A stretch of DNA of 39,470 bases from an uncultured Oscillospiraceae bacterium (lineage in GTDB: Bacteria; Bacillota; Clostridia; Oscillospirales; Ruminococcaceae), in NCBI GenBank assembly GCA_934446565.1, contig CAKSEO010000025.1:1-39470 (forward strand), read 5' to 3'. Below are positions 14,406 through 22,964 of this stretch, piece after piece. Every line of letters starts with the position of its first letter. The first letter of the stretch is position 1. The notes under the pieces were generated by a model. That model was not told where the DNA came from. It saw only the letters and a program-made list of their open reading frames with translations, and made no database searches. A program made the position numbers and the translations under genes.

Positions 14406-16154
14406 ATGATCAAGGAAACTTCACTTTGCATGGGCTGCATGAACGACAAAACATACGACGGTCCCTGCAAACTGTGCGGATACAGCGATAACACGCCGAG
14501 CATCCCCACATATATGGCGCCCAAGACCTACCTTGCCGACCGCTATATCGTGGGCAAGCTGATAAGCTACAACGGCGAGGGCGCGGTATATATCGGCTAC
14601 GACACCGCGGCAGGCGTAAAGGTGACGATAAAGGAGTTCATGCCGGATACGCTCTGCTCCCGCAAAAAGGGCGAAACCGACATAACTGTCGATCCCTCCG
14701 CCGCGGCGCTCTACAAGACCTATCTTTCGGAGTTCATCGACCTCAACCGCACCCTGATGAAACTCCGTGGAATTTCTCACGTCCAGACAGTGCTCGACGT
14801 ATTCTGCGAAAACAACACCGCCTATGTGGTATTCGAGTACATCAACGGCATCTCCCTCAAGACCTACCTTGCGAATTCCTCCGGGGAAATAGCCTGGGAG
14901 CAGGCGAAGGAACTGTTTTCGCCGTTCTTCACGACATTGAGCCTTATCCACTCCGCCGGGATAATCCACCGCGGAATATCCCCCTCCACGATATTCGTGA
15001 CCGACAAACTGGAGCTCAAGCTCACCGGATTTGCGATATGCGCGGCGCGCACCACCGGCACCGAGATACCCTGCGAAATGTACGCAGGCTTCGCCGCCCC
15101 CGAGCAGTACACAAATGAGATAAACGGCACCTGGACGGACGTCTACGGCGTTTCGGCGGTACTGTACCGCTGCCTGACCGGCTGCACCCCCACCGAGGCG
15201 ATAGCCAGAAACGGCACCAGCCTGATGGAGCCGATGATGATCAACCGGAACATTCCCGCAAACATCTCCTCCGTGATAATGGCAGGTCTGAACATCTCGC
15301 CGGAATCCCGCATACGCACTGTAACCGAGTTTGTAGACCGCCTGTTCACCCAGCCCAAGACAGCCGAGCCTGCTCCCGCAGAAAAGGCAAGGCTCACCCG
15401 CAAGGAGCAGAAGCAGCGCCGCGAGCGCAATAAGACCATCGCCGTGATGGTGATAGCCGGGATAGTTCTTGCGGCATTCATCGTGGTATTCGTGCTGACG
15501 CTCAACGGAACGCTGACCGGCGGGAACAGCCGCCCGTCCGACGAGCCCAAGACTACGGAAATCACCGCTGAAACCAACGAACCTGCGACCAGCCAGCCGG
15601 AATCAACAACATCCCAGCCCCAGCCGGAACAACCCATCACATCAGACACGATAAAGATGCCTGATTTCTCCGGCAGAAACTATGATTACGAGACCGAGCG
15701 CTACGGCGGAACATTCACGTTCGTCCCCACATACGAATATTCCGACACCTACGCCAACGGACTGATGTACGACCAGAGCATTGACCCCGGAAAGGAAGTC
15801 ACCGCCGGGATAACCGTAGTCGTAAAGGTCAGCAAGGGACCCAGCAAGGTGGCGCTCCCGGACTACACCGGAAAGACCCCCGACAAGTACATAGCGGAGC
15901 TCAGCAAGCTGAACATCAAGTACTCCGTTGAAACGGAACGCTCCAACGAGGCAGAGGACGGATACGTATTCAAGTGCAGTATTGAGATAGGCGACCTTGT
16001 TGACGTTGAAAACGGTCAGGAAGTAATAGTATACTGCGCCGAGAATTACCCGCCGACAGTGGAACCCTCCGACGGAACATCAGAGCCGTGGTACACATAC
16101 GAAGGAATATCGGTAACAGAAGAATACATCACACAGGAAGTAGAGGAAAACTGA
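14406..16154 (+). CDS. PASTA-domain pseudokinase with N-terminal zinc ribbon
   Basis: A 582-residue protein: a zinc ribbon (C8, C11, C21, C24), a protein-kinase-like domain (about 45-315), a basic linker, a transmembrane span (TIAVMVIAGIVLAAFIVVFVL, about 344-364), a Thr/Pro-rich linker and two extracellular PASTA domains (about 416-478 and 481-548). PASTA domains bind cell-wall fragments or lipid II in PknB/PrkC kinases. Here the catalytic residues are lost: HRD reads HRG (188-190), the following Asn is Thr195, and DFG reads TGF (207-209), while the Lys76 of the VTIK motif and APEQY are kept. It should not phosphorylate. It is the first gene of an operon with pheA two bases downstream. Confidence 0.88.
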   Translation: MIKETSLCMGCMNDKTYDGPCKLCGYSDNTPSIPTYMAPKTYLADRYIVGKLISYNGEGAVYIGYDTAAGVKVTIKEFMPDTLCSRKKGETDITVDPSAAALYKTYLSEFIDLNRTLMKLRGISHVQTVLDVFCENNTAYVVFEYINGISLKTYLANSSGEIAWEQAKELFSPFFTTLSLIHSAGIIHRGISPSTIFVTDKLELKLTGFAICAARTTGTEIPCEMYAGFAAPEQYTNEINGTWTDVYGVSAVLYRCLTGCTPTEAIARNGTSLMEPMMINRNIPANISSVIMAGLNISPESRIRTVTEFVDRLFTQPKTAEPAPAEKARLTRKEQKQRRERNKTIAVMVIAGIVLAAFIVVFVLTLNGTLTGGNSRPSDEPKTTEITAETNEPATSQPESTTSQPQPEQPITSDTIKMPDFSGRNYDYETERYGGTFTFVPTYEYSDTYANGLMYDQSIDPGKEVTAGITVVVKVSKGPSKVALPDYTGKTPDKYIAELSKLNIKYSVETERSNEAEDGYVFKCSIEIGDLVDVENGQEVIVYCAENYPPTVEPSDGTSEPWYTYEGISVTEEYITQEVEEN

Positions 16155-16156
16155 GC

Positions 16157-17290
16157 ATGGAGCTTGATTTAGGAGAGATCAGAAAGAACATAGACGCGAT
16201 AGACGACCAGCTTCTCGAGCTTTTCAAGCAGAGGATGGGACTTACCTGCCAGGTGGCGGAATACAAAGCGGCGCACAACATGGTGGTATTCCAGAGCGAG
16301 CGCGAAAAAGCGATAATCCGCTCCGTGCGCGACCGCTCTCCGGAGGAACTGAAAAGCTCCGCAGAATTCCTGTTCACGAACATCATGGATATCTCCAAAT
16401 GCCGCCAGAACAACACGATAACTCCAGCGGTCAGTATTCCGCACGAAACGCAGATAAAGCGCGCCCCGGAGGTAGCAGTCCAGGGAATAGAAGGCGCCTA
16501 CGGTCACGCGGCTGCGCAGAAGCTGTTTCCAGACGGCCGCATGAACTTCCGTGCGAGCTTTGCAGAGGTGTTCGAGGCTGTTGAAAACGGCAGCGCCGAC
16601 TACGGTGTTATCCCGGTCGAAAACAGCACCGCCGGCGAAGTCACCGTCAACATGGAGCTGCTCGAAAAGCACCATGTATTCGTAAACCGCACCGTTACCG
16701 TGCCCTGCACCCACGTTCTCGCCGCAAAGCACGGAGTAAAGGAGCAGGATATCCGCATACTGTTCGGCCACGAACAGGCGATACGCCAGTGCAGCGAGTA
16801 CACCACCTCCCACCCGGAGCTCACCATCATCCCCTACGCAAACAACGCAATGGCGGCGCAGATGGTCGCAGAGAACCGCAGCAGCGAGCTGGGCTGCATC
16901 TGTTCCCGCGAGTGCGCGGAAATGCACGGGCTGGACATCGTGAACCCCGCGATAGCCGCCGACCCCAACAACGCGACAAGATTCTTCTGCATTTCAAAGG
17001 AAACCGAGGTCTACGACGGCGCGGACACCATCGCGGTATCCGTTTCCCTGCCTCACATCTCCGGTTCGCTTTACAGAATGCTGACAAAATTTGCAGTAAA
17101 CGAGCTCGACCTCACCAAGATACAGAGCAAGCCGCTCCCGCTGGAATTCCGCACTGAGGAAGACGAATTCATGTTCTACCTCGAGTTCTCCGGAAATATC
17201 GAGCAGCCGGTGGTGCTCCGCCTGCTGAACAACTTCCAGACGGAATACAACTACTTCCGTTTCCACGGAAACTTCCTCGCGGTGAACTGA
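16157..17290 (+). CDS. pheA: Bifunctional chorismate mutase/prephenate dehydratase
   Basis: Catalyses the two steps from chorismate to phenylpyruvate in phenylalanine synthesis. The 377-residue chain has an AroQ-type mutase domain (about 1-90, IRKNIDAIDDQLLELF and KAAHNMVVFQSERE), a prephenate dehydratase domain (about 105-285) with GIEGAYGHAAA, PVENSTAGEV and NATRFF, and an ACT regulatory domain (about 290-377, SGSLYRMLTKFAVNELDLTKIQSKPL), so feedback by phenylalanine is expected. The start at 16157 is preceded by GAGGAAA and lies 2 bases after the pseudokinase stop; the reading frame opening at 16088 overlaps that gene and was not used. Confidence 0.93.
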   Translation: MELDLGEIRKNIDAIDDQLLELFKQRMGLTCQVAEYKAAHNMVVFQSEREKAIIRSVRDRSPEELKSSAEFLFTNIMDISKCRQNNTITPAVSIPHETQIKRAPEVAVQGIEGAYGHAAAQKLFPDGRMNFRASFAEVFEAVENGSADYGVIPVENSTAGEVTVNMELLEKHHVFVNRTVTVPCTHVLAAKHGVKEQDIRILFGHEQAIRQCSEYTTSHPELTIIPYANNAMAAQMVAENRSSELGCICSRECAEMHGLDIVNPAIAADPNNATRFFCISKETEVYDGADTIAVSVSLPHISGSLYRMLTKFAVNELDLTKIQSKPLPLEFRTEEDEFMFYLEFSGNIEQPVVLRLLNNFQTEYNYFRFHGNFLAVN

Positions 17291-17291
17291 C

Positions 17292-17969
17292 ATGCCGAAG
17301 TTCTCCGCTGTGATACTTGCCGGAGGCAGCGCCTCCCGCATGAACGGGATAAACAAACAGCTCGCGCTGCTGGACGGGATACCGGTTATGGTGCGCAGCG
17401 CACTGGCATTCGAGCGCTCCTCTGAGGTGTCGGAAATAATACTGGCAGTTCCCTCCGGGGAAGAAGAACGCTACTCCGCGCTGTGCAGTCAGTACGGCGT
17501 AACCAAGCTGAAAACCGCAGTCCACGGCGGCGCAACGCGTTTTCTCTCAGTTAAGAACGCGCTTGCGCAGGTGTCCGCCGACTGCACGCATATTGCGATA
17601 CATGACGGGGCGCGTCCGCTGATATCCACCGAGGATGTTGACCGCGTACTGAACGACGCTGCGGAATACAACGCCGCGATAGCCGCCGCCCCGGTGACTG
17701 ACACGATAAAGCAGACAAGCGACGGGGTAATAACCTCCACGCCGGATCGCAGCGCGCTCTACGCCGCTCAGACTCCGCAGGCGTTTCTGAAGTCGCTGTA
17801 CCTTTCCTGCGTGGAAAGGCTGGGCAGCCGTGCGGAGGAACTCACCGATGACAGCGCACTGCTTGAACTGTGCGGTGAGCAGGTGCACATAACGCCAGTG
17901 ACCGCCTGCAACATGAAAGTGACCCGTCCGCAGGACCTGGCAATAGCCGAAGCAGTTTTACGGAGGTAA
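17292..17969 (+). CDS. ispD: 2-C-methyl-D-erythritol 4-phosphate cytidylyltransferase
   Basis: Third enzyme of the non-mevalonate isoprenoid pathway. The 225-residue protein has the CTP-binding loop AVILAGGSASRM at the N-terminus, the HDGARPLI motif, PVTDTIK, and TPQAF near the end, all standard for IspD. It follows pheA by one base, so translation is probably coupled. No ispF or other pathway gene is next to it; a two-component regulator follows after 2 bases. Confidence 0.93.
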   Translation: MPKFSAVILAGGSASRMNGINKQLALLDGIPVMVRSALAFERSSEVSEIILAVPSGEEERYSALCSQYGVTKLKTAVHGGATRFLSVKNALAQVSADCTHIAIHDGARPLISTEDVDRVLNDAAEYNAAIAAAPVTDTIKQTSDGVITSTPDRSALYAAQTPQAFLKSLYLSCVERLGSRAEELTDDSALLELCGEQVHITPVTACNMKVTRPQDLAIAEAVLRR

Positions 17970-17971
17970 AT

Positions 17972-18664
17972 ATGTTCAACATTCTGGTGGTAGACGACCA
18001 GGCACATATACGCCGCCTGTACGAATACACACTTGAAAAAAACGGATACCAGCCCTACACCGCCGGTGACGGCGCGCAGGCGCTGAAGCTGATGGAAACT
18101 ACCCACATCGACCTTGTAATACTCGACCTGATGATGCCTACCATGGACGGCTACACATTCCTGAAAACCATGCGCGACAGCGGCAACAGCATTCCGGTGC
18201 TGATAATCACAGCCCGGGACAGCGCCGAGGACGTGCGGAAAGCGTTCACGCTGGGGACCGACGACTTCATGGTAAAACCTGTCGATGATGTGGAAATGAT
18301 ACTGCGTATACGGGCGCTGCTGCGCCGTGCGCGGATATCCGAGGAACAGCAGATAACCGTAGGCTCAACTACGCTGATATACGATTCATTTACGCTGATA
18401 CAGAACGGCGCGGAAATACAGATGCCGAAAAAGGAATTCCAGATACTGTTCAAGCTGCTGTCGTTCCCGAACAAGACCTTCACCCGCGCAAGCCTGATGG
18501 AGGAATTCTGGGACATGGACAGCGAATCCGAGGCGCGAACGGTGGACGTCCATATAAACCGGCTTCGCGACCGCCTGAAGGACAACAAGGATATCCAGAT
18601 AGTGACCGTGCGCGGACTGGGCTACAAAGCAGTCAAGACCGCCGATAAGCAGGACGCGACATGA
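17972..18664 (+). CDS. OmpR/PhoB-family response regulator
   Basis: A 230-residue regulator with a receiver domain (1-120) whose phosphorylation site is Asp52 in LVILDLMMP, acidic pair DD at 8-9, and conserved Thr and Lys (IITA, VKP). A winged-helix DNA-binding domain follows (about 130-225), ending RTVDVHINRLRDRL and VRGLGYK. It starts 2 bases after ispD and overlaps the kinase gene by 4 bases. It probably controls genes elsewhere; nothing here shows its signal. Confidence 0.93.
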   Translation: MFNILVVDDQAHIRRLYEYTLEKNGYQPYTAGDGAQALKLMETTHIDLVILDLMMPTMDGYTFLKTMRDSGNSIPVLIITARDSAEDVRKAFTLGTDDFMVKPVDDVEMILRIRALLRRARISEEQQITVGSTTLIYDSFTLIQNGAEIQMPKKEFQILFKLLSFPNKTFTRASLMEEFWDMDSESEARTVDVHINRLRDRLKDNKDIQIVTVRGLGYKAVKTADKQDAT

Positions 18665-19785
18665 GCAGCATGAAAGAAAAAAAGCGGAAAACCTCATATC
18701 CGATAATAACCCGCCTGGGCGCGAAGCTAAGCCTGCTGATACTCATCATAACCGTCAGTGCGGACGTGCTGTCGTTTTCCGCCCGTATTTCGATAGACAT
18801 GATAGTTTCCAACGGAAGCAGCGACACGGAAAACATCATCGCCTCCGTTGTCAGCAGTATTATTATAGGTACGCTGCTGTCGTTCATTGTCGGCGGACTT
18901 TTCCTGAAGCCTCTTGTCGAGCTGATAAGGGCGACGAAGAAGGTTTCCGAGGGGGACTACTCCGTGCAGGTGGACATGGGCTGGGCTGAAAAGCATACCG
19001 TCCGGGAGCTGTCCGACCTCATCAAGGTGTTCAACGAGATGACCCGGGAGCTGAACAACAACGCGATGTTCAACCAGGATTTCATAGCGAGCTTTTCCCA
19101 CGAATTCAAGACGCCGCTGGTGTCGATACGAGGATTCGCCCAGGAACTCTACAACGGAAACCTCACCCCGGAGCAGCAGAAGGAATTCTCCAAGATAATC
19201 CTGGAGGAAACGGAATACCTCTCCGAATTGTCCACTAATACGCTGCTGCTGACAAAGCTGGAAACCACGGATATCATCTCCAAGGAGGAATTCTCCCTTG
19301 ACGAGCAGTTGCGCACCTGCATGCTGCGCCTGGAGCCGCACTGGTCGGAAAAGAACATCGACCTTTCCATGGAGCTGGACGACGTGAAATTCTACTGGAA
19401 CGAACAAATGCTGGCGCACGTCTGGAATAACCTGTTCGACAACGCAGTAAAATTCACCCCGGAGGGCGGCAGCATATTCGTGAGCTGCCACCGCAGCGCG
19501 GGCGTGATAACGATACGCGTCCGGGACAGCGGGATAGGTATCCCGCAAAGTGCGCTCCCCCACATATTCAAGAAATTCTACCAGGCGGACAGCTCCCACG
19601 CCACAAAGGGCAACGGGCTTGGGCTGCCCCTGGCGAAGAAGATAGTGGAGATGTGCGGCGGCAGGATAGGCGTGCAGAGCGACCTCGGAAAGGGCACGGA
19701 ATTCACCGTGATATTACCGGACGGGGGCAACCTTTTGGGAAAGAACAGCAGCCGGAGAGAACTTAACCTCGGCGGCGACAAATAA
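18661..19785 (+). CDS. Sensor histidine kinase
   Basis: A 374-residue membrane kinase paired with the response regulator before it (ATGA overlap). Two hydrophobic spans (about 22-42 and 58-82) enclose only a very short outer loop, so it may sense the membrane or a partner protein rather than a soluble ligand. HAMP domain at about 82-135, dimerisation domain with phosphorylated His147 in SFSHEFKTPL, then the ATPase domain with N-box NNLFDNAVKF, DSGIGI and GNGLGL. All catalytic boxes are intact. Confidence 0.93.
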   Translation: MSSMKEKKRKTSYPIITRLGAKLSLLILIITVSADVLSFSARISIDMIVSNGSSDTENIIASVVSSIIIGTLLSFIVGGLFLKPLVELIRATKKVSEGDYSVQVDMGWAEKHTVRELSDLIKVFNEMTRELNNNAMFNQDFIASFSHEFKTPLVSIRGFAQELYNGNLTPEQQKEFSKIILEETEYLSELSTNTLLLTKLETTDIISKEEFSLDEQLRTCMLRLEPHWSEKNIDLSMELDDVKFYWNEQMLAHVWNNLFDNAVKFTPEGGSIFVSCHRSAGVITIRVRDSGIGIPQSALPHIFKKFYQADSSHATKGNGLGLPLAKKIVEMCGGRIGVQSDLGKGTEFTVILPDGGNLLGKNSSRRELNLGGDK

Positions 19786-19807
19786 GGCGAATAAACAGGA
19801 GGGAAAA

Positions 19808-20437
19808 ATGGAATTCATCAGTGAAAGAACAGCCTGCAACACGATATCCGAAACCATAGTGAAAGCGGGCGTATCGCTGTTCAATGCAGTGAAGTACATC
19901 TACATGATAGCCGACAAGGATTTCTACAACATCAACATCAAGGATATCTTCAAGATAGCACTGAACAACATCTCCGACACCACCTGCCTCTATAACACCG
20001 GCATAAAGCTGGACAAAGAGCGCTGCGCCGAGATGAACACCCCGGAGTATGAGCGCGTGCTGTCCCTGATGGTGTATTCCTTCGCGGTAAGGCTGCCGGT
20101 CCTGAAAAACGTCAAGACCCCCGGCGGATACCTCAACGATAAGCAGATAAAAACGATCTACGATATGGTGATATCCAAGGGCGCGGGCAACTACGACAAC
20201 GTTATCGCCGATGATTTCGAGGAGATACGCCGCATGGTGAAGTCCGGAAAACCCGTTCCCGCCTACGACGCGGAATGGTACAAGGGCTATATCTACACCT
20301 ATGTGCCCACGCTTGCAGCGATAACCAATAAAAACGTGTTCCTGCTGGGCAGCGCGGATATACTCTTTACGCTGTTCTATTCCTGCCTTGAGGAGGAGCT
20401 GGTCCAGCTGCTGAATTCCCTCGCCGCCCAGGCGTAA
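19808..20437 (+). CDS. Protein of unknown function
   Basis: A 209-residue protein, not recognised. It looks soluble and largely helical, with no signal peptide or clear membrane span; a moderately hydrophobic stretch (YVPTLAAITNKNVFLLGSADILFTLFYSCL) lies near the C-terminus. AGGAGGG stands before ATG 19808, 22 bases after the histidine kinase stop, so it may be the last gene of the two-component operon. Codon use and spacing make it a credible gene. Confidence 0.7.
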   Translation: MEFISERTACNTISETIVKAGVSLFNAVKYIYMIADKDFYNINIKDIFKIALNNISDTTCLYNTGIKLDKERCAEMNTPEYERVLSLMVYSFAVRLPVLKNVKTPGGYLNDKQIKTIYDMVISKGAGNYDNVIADDFEEIRRMVKSGKPVPAYDAEWYKGYIYTYVPTLAAITNKNVFLLGSADILFTLFYSCLEEELVQLLNSLAAQA

Positions 20438-20483
20438 TATTCCGTTTTTCAGCATATACTTACCTGAAAGAGAGGTACAGCTT

Positions 20484-21038
20484 ATGCCGAATGAACAGAC
20501 CCAACAGACCCACAACAACCAACAGTCACAGACCGAACGCAGCAGCGTAAACAAATTTGCCTACATGGCGGCGGAACCCCCCGCCCTGCGCGGAGAGCTC
20601 CGCGGCAGCACAGACCACCCGACAGCCGAGGGCAGCATATTCGCCTACTGGCTGGACGGTGCGCTTTACATTCAGGCTGAATTCGTAGGGCTCCCGCCGG
20701 ACAGAATTTTCGGATTCCATATCCACAACGGGATAATATGCGGCTCTCCGGACGCCTCCAACGGCAGCGAGGCTTTCAAAGACGCAGGCTCGCATCTCAG
20801 CCTTTGCCCGGACGGCACCTGGTACGGGAGACACCCCTACCACGCCGGCGACCTACCGCCGATATTATCGGACTCCGAGGGATATGCCGCTATGGAAGTG
20901 TACATCGGCAAGGCGCAGATATCGGATTATTCGGGCAAACCCATCGTCCTGCATTCAATGCCTGACGATTTTAAAACGCAGCCCTCCGGCAATTCCGAAA
21001 TGCGGATAGCCTGCGGGATATTCGCAGAAGTACTGTAA
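20484..21038 (+). CDS. Cu/Zn superoxide dismutase family protein
   Basis: A 184-residue protein with the Cu/Zn superoxide dismutase fold. The metal ligands are all present by alignment from memory: FHIH (H79, H81), GSH (H104), HPYHAGDLP (H117, H120), Asp130 in LSDSEG, and VLH (H157); the substrate-guiding arginine is R174 in EMRIACGIF. The N-terminal 25 residues are Gln-rich and polar without a signal peptide, so it appears cytoplasmic, unlike most bacterial enzymes of this family. AGAGAGG lies before the ATG. Neighbours are the unknown gene 47 bases upstream and ahcY downstream. Whether the Cys pair needed for the intramolecular disulfide (C86, C177) forms in the cytoplasm is open. Confidence 0.85.
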   Translation: MPNEQTQQTHNNQQSQTERSSVNKFAYMAAEPPALRGELRGSTDHPTAEGSIFAYWLDGALYIQAEFVGLPPDRIFGFHIHNGIICGSPDASNGSEAFKDAGSHLSLCPDGTWYGRHPYHAGDLPPILSDSEGYAAMEVYIGKAQISDYSGKPIVLHSMPDDFKTQPSGNSEMRIACGIFAEVL

Positions 21039-21070
21039 ATAATCTATTTAAAATAAAGGAGAATAACACT

Positions 21071-22327
21071 ATGGCACATGAAATCAGAAATCCCGAACTC
21101 TGGGAAAGCGGCGCACGCAAGATAGCGTGGGTAAAGCGCAACATGCCGCTGCTCAACGGAATCGAAAAGGAATTCGAGCAGGAAAAGCCCTTTGCAGGAC
21201 TGCGCGTAGCACTCTCGGTACACCTTGAAGCCAAAACAGCGTACCTCTGCAAGGTGCTCGCCGCAGGCGGCGCTGAGATGTACGTCACCGGAAGCAATCC
21301 GCTGTCCACACAGGACGACGTTGCGGCTGCGCTGGTACACGACGGGCTGAACGTATTCGCATGGTACGACGCCACCGACGAGGAGTACCACCACCACATT
21401 TCCCAGGTCATCAAGGCTCGCCCTAATGTGATAATCGACGACGGCGGCGACCTCGTAAACCTCATCCACAACGAGTACCCCGAGCTTATCCCGGAGGTAC
21501 TCGGCGGCTGCGAGGAGACCACCACCGGCATTATTCGCCTGAAAGCAATGGACAAGGATCAAGCGCTGAAATTCCCGATGGTTCTCGTAAACGACGCGGA
21601 CTGCAAGCACCTGTTCGATAACCGCTACGGCACTGGTCAGTCCGTATGGGACGGCATCAACCGCACGACCAACCTCATCGTAGCCGGAAAGAACGTAGTC
21701 GTAGCCGGCTACGGCTGGTGCGGAAAGGGCGTAGCAATGCGCGCCAAGGGCTTAGGCGCTGACGTAATCGTCACCGAGATAGACCCGATAAAGGCAATGG
21801 AGGCCGTAATGGACGGCTTCAAGGTAATGCCCATGCGCGAAGCGGCAAAGGTCGGCGACTTCTTCGTAACCGTGACCGGCTGCGCTGACGTCATCGGCGA
21901 GGAAGCGTTCCTCAACATGAAGGACGGCGCTATCTGCTGCAACGCAGGTCACTTCGACGTGGAAGTAAACATGGCGAAACTGCGCGAGATAGCAACCGAT
22001 TCCTACCTTGCCCGCAACAACATCATGGGCTACAAGCTTGCTAACGGCAACACCGTATTCGTTATCGCGGAGGGCAGACTTGTGAACCTCGCCGCCGGCG
22101 ACGGACACCCCGCCGAGATAATGGACATGAGCTTCGCTATCCAGGCGCTCTCCGCGAAATTCATCGCGCAGAACAGCGCCGCAGTAAAGTCCGGCGACCA
22201 CATGACCGTAAACGTACCCAAGGAGATAGACCGTGAAGTGGCGCTCCGCAAGATAAGCTACTGGGGACTTGAGATAGATAAGCTCACCCCCGAGCAGGAA
22301 AAGTACCTCGGAAGCTGGGAGGTCTGA
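21071..22327 (+). CDS. ahcY: Adenosylhomocysteinase
   Basis: Splits S-adenosylhomocysteine, the product of methyltransferases, into homocysteine and adenosine. The 418-residue chain carries SVHLEAKTA, the catalytic NDADCKHLFDNRYGTGQS segment, and the NAD-binding GYGWCGKG motif; the C-terminus is the usual dimer tail. AAGGAG stands ahead of the ATG. No S-adenosylhomocysteine riboswitch fits in the 32 bases between the superoxide dismutase and this gene. The next genes are a DUF2625-like protein and purine nucleoside phosphorylase, which can use the released purine nucleoside pool. Confidence 0.95.
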   Translation: MAHEIRNPELWESGARKIAWVKRNMPLLNGIEKEFEQEKPFAGLRVALSVHLEAKTAYLCKVLAAGGAEMYVTGSNPLSTQDDVAAALVHDGLNVFAWYDATDEEYHHHISQVIKARPNVIIDDGGDLVNLIHNEYPELIPEVLGGCEETTTGIIRLKAMDKDQALKFPMVLVNDADCKHLFDNRYGTGQSVWDGINRTTNLIVAGKNVVVAGYGWCGKGVAMRAKGLGADVIVTEIDPIKAMEAVMDGFKVMPMREAAKVGDFFVTVTGCADVIGEEAFLNMKDGAICCNAGHFDVEVNMAKLREIATDSYLARNNIMGYKLANGNTVFVIAEGRLVNLAAGDGHPAEIMDMSFAIQALSAKFIAQNSAAVKSGDHMTVNVPKEIDREVALRKISYWGLEIDKLTPEQEKYLGSWEV

Positions 22328-22328
22328 C

Positions 22329-22964
22329 ATGACCTTTGAAGAACAGTTCGAACAGCTCCAGAAACTGTTCGACTCCTCTGAATGCGATATAGAGATACTC
22401 CCGCCCGACGAGGAAAAAGCAAAGAAACTCCGCTCCCAGGGAGGGGAATTCACTCCCCTTGCAACAGTGCTGGCAGGTACCGGAGGCGTTTCCGTAAACG
22501 GCATTCTGCGCCTGCTTGGCAGCGGGATCATGGATTTCTTCGAGCGCAACGAAAGACTTTCCGAGATGGGAATGACCATAGTCGCGGAGGACGTTTTCGG
22601 CGGCATATTCGGTCTGGACAAGCAGGGCACCATGCTTTACCTCGCTCCGGACGAGCTGCTTGTTGAGGAATTCGGCGACAACTACGACGAGCTTCTTGAG
22701 TTCGCATGCAGCCGGGAAGAAATCGAGCAGTTCTATCGCCCTTACATCAAGGAATGCCCCGGCGTGCTCTACGACGAGCTCCCCGCAGACAAGGGCGTGA
22801 GCGTGTATCCGCCCCTGTGGTCAGAAGCCGGGGACAAGCCCCGCTCCACCGCGGCAGTTTCCATGAAAGAGCTCCAGAGCGTGGAAATAGAGGTCATGAA
22901 AAAACTGAACAGCCAGGACAACGCAGCGCCTGACGATGAACCAGACGACGGAGGTGCAGAATGA
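22329..22964 (+). CDS. DUF2625-like protein
   Basis: A 211-residue protein. The segment GVSVNGILRLLGSG, then AEDVFGGIFGLDKQGTMLYLAPDELLVEEFGDNYDELLEF, matches my memory of DUF2625, a family of unknown function common in scattered bacteria. The C-terminal tail is acidic (PDDEPDDGGAE). It starts one base after ahcY ends and overlaps the phosphorylase gene by 4 bases, so it is translated with both and may belong to nucleoside metabolism, though nothing in the sequence shows an active site. Confidence 0.65.
   Translation: MTFEEQFEQLQKLFDSSECDIEILPPDEEKAKKLRSQGGEFTPLATVLAGTGGVSVNGILRLLGSGIMDFFERNERLSEMGMTIVAEDVFGGIFGLDKQGTMLYLAPDELLVEEFGDNYDELLEFACSREEIEQFYRPYIKECPGVLYDELPADKGVSVYPPLWSEAGDKPRSTAAVSMKELQSVEIEVMKKLNSQDNAAPDDEPDDGGAE

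Noticed and set aside
21039..21070. S-adenosylhomocysteine riboswitch before ahcY
   Set aside because: Only 32 bases separate ahcY from the previous gene, too little for the motif.
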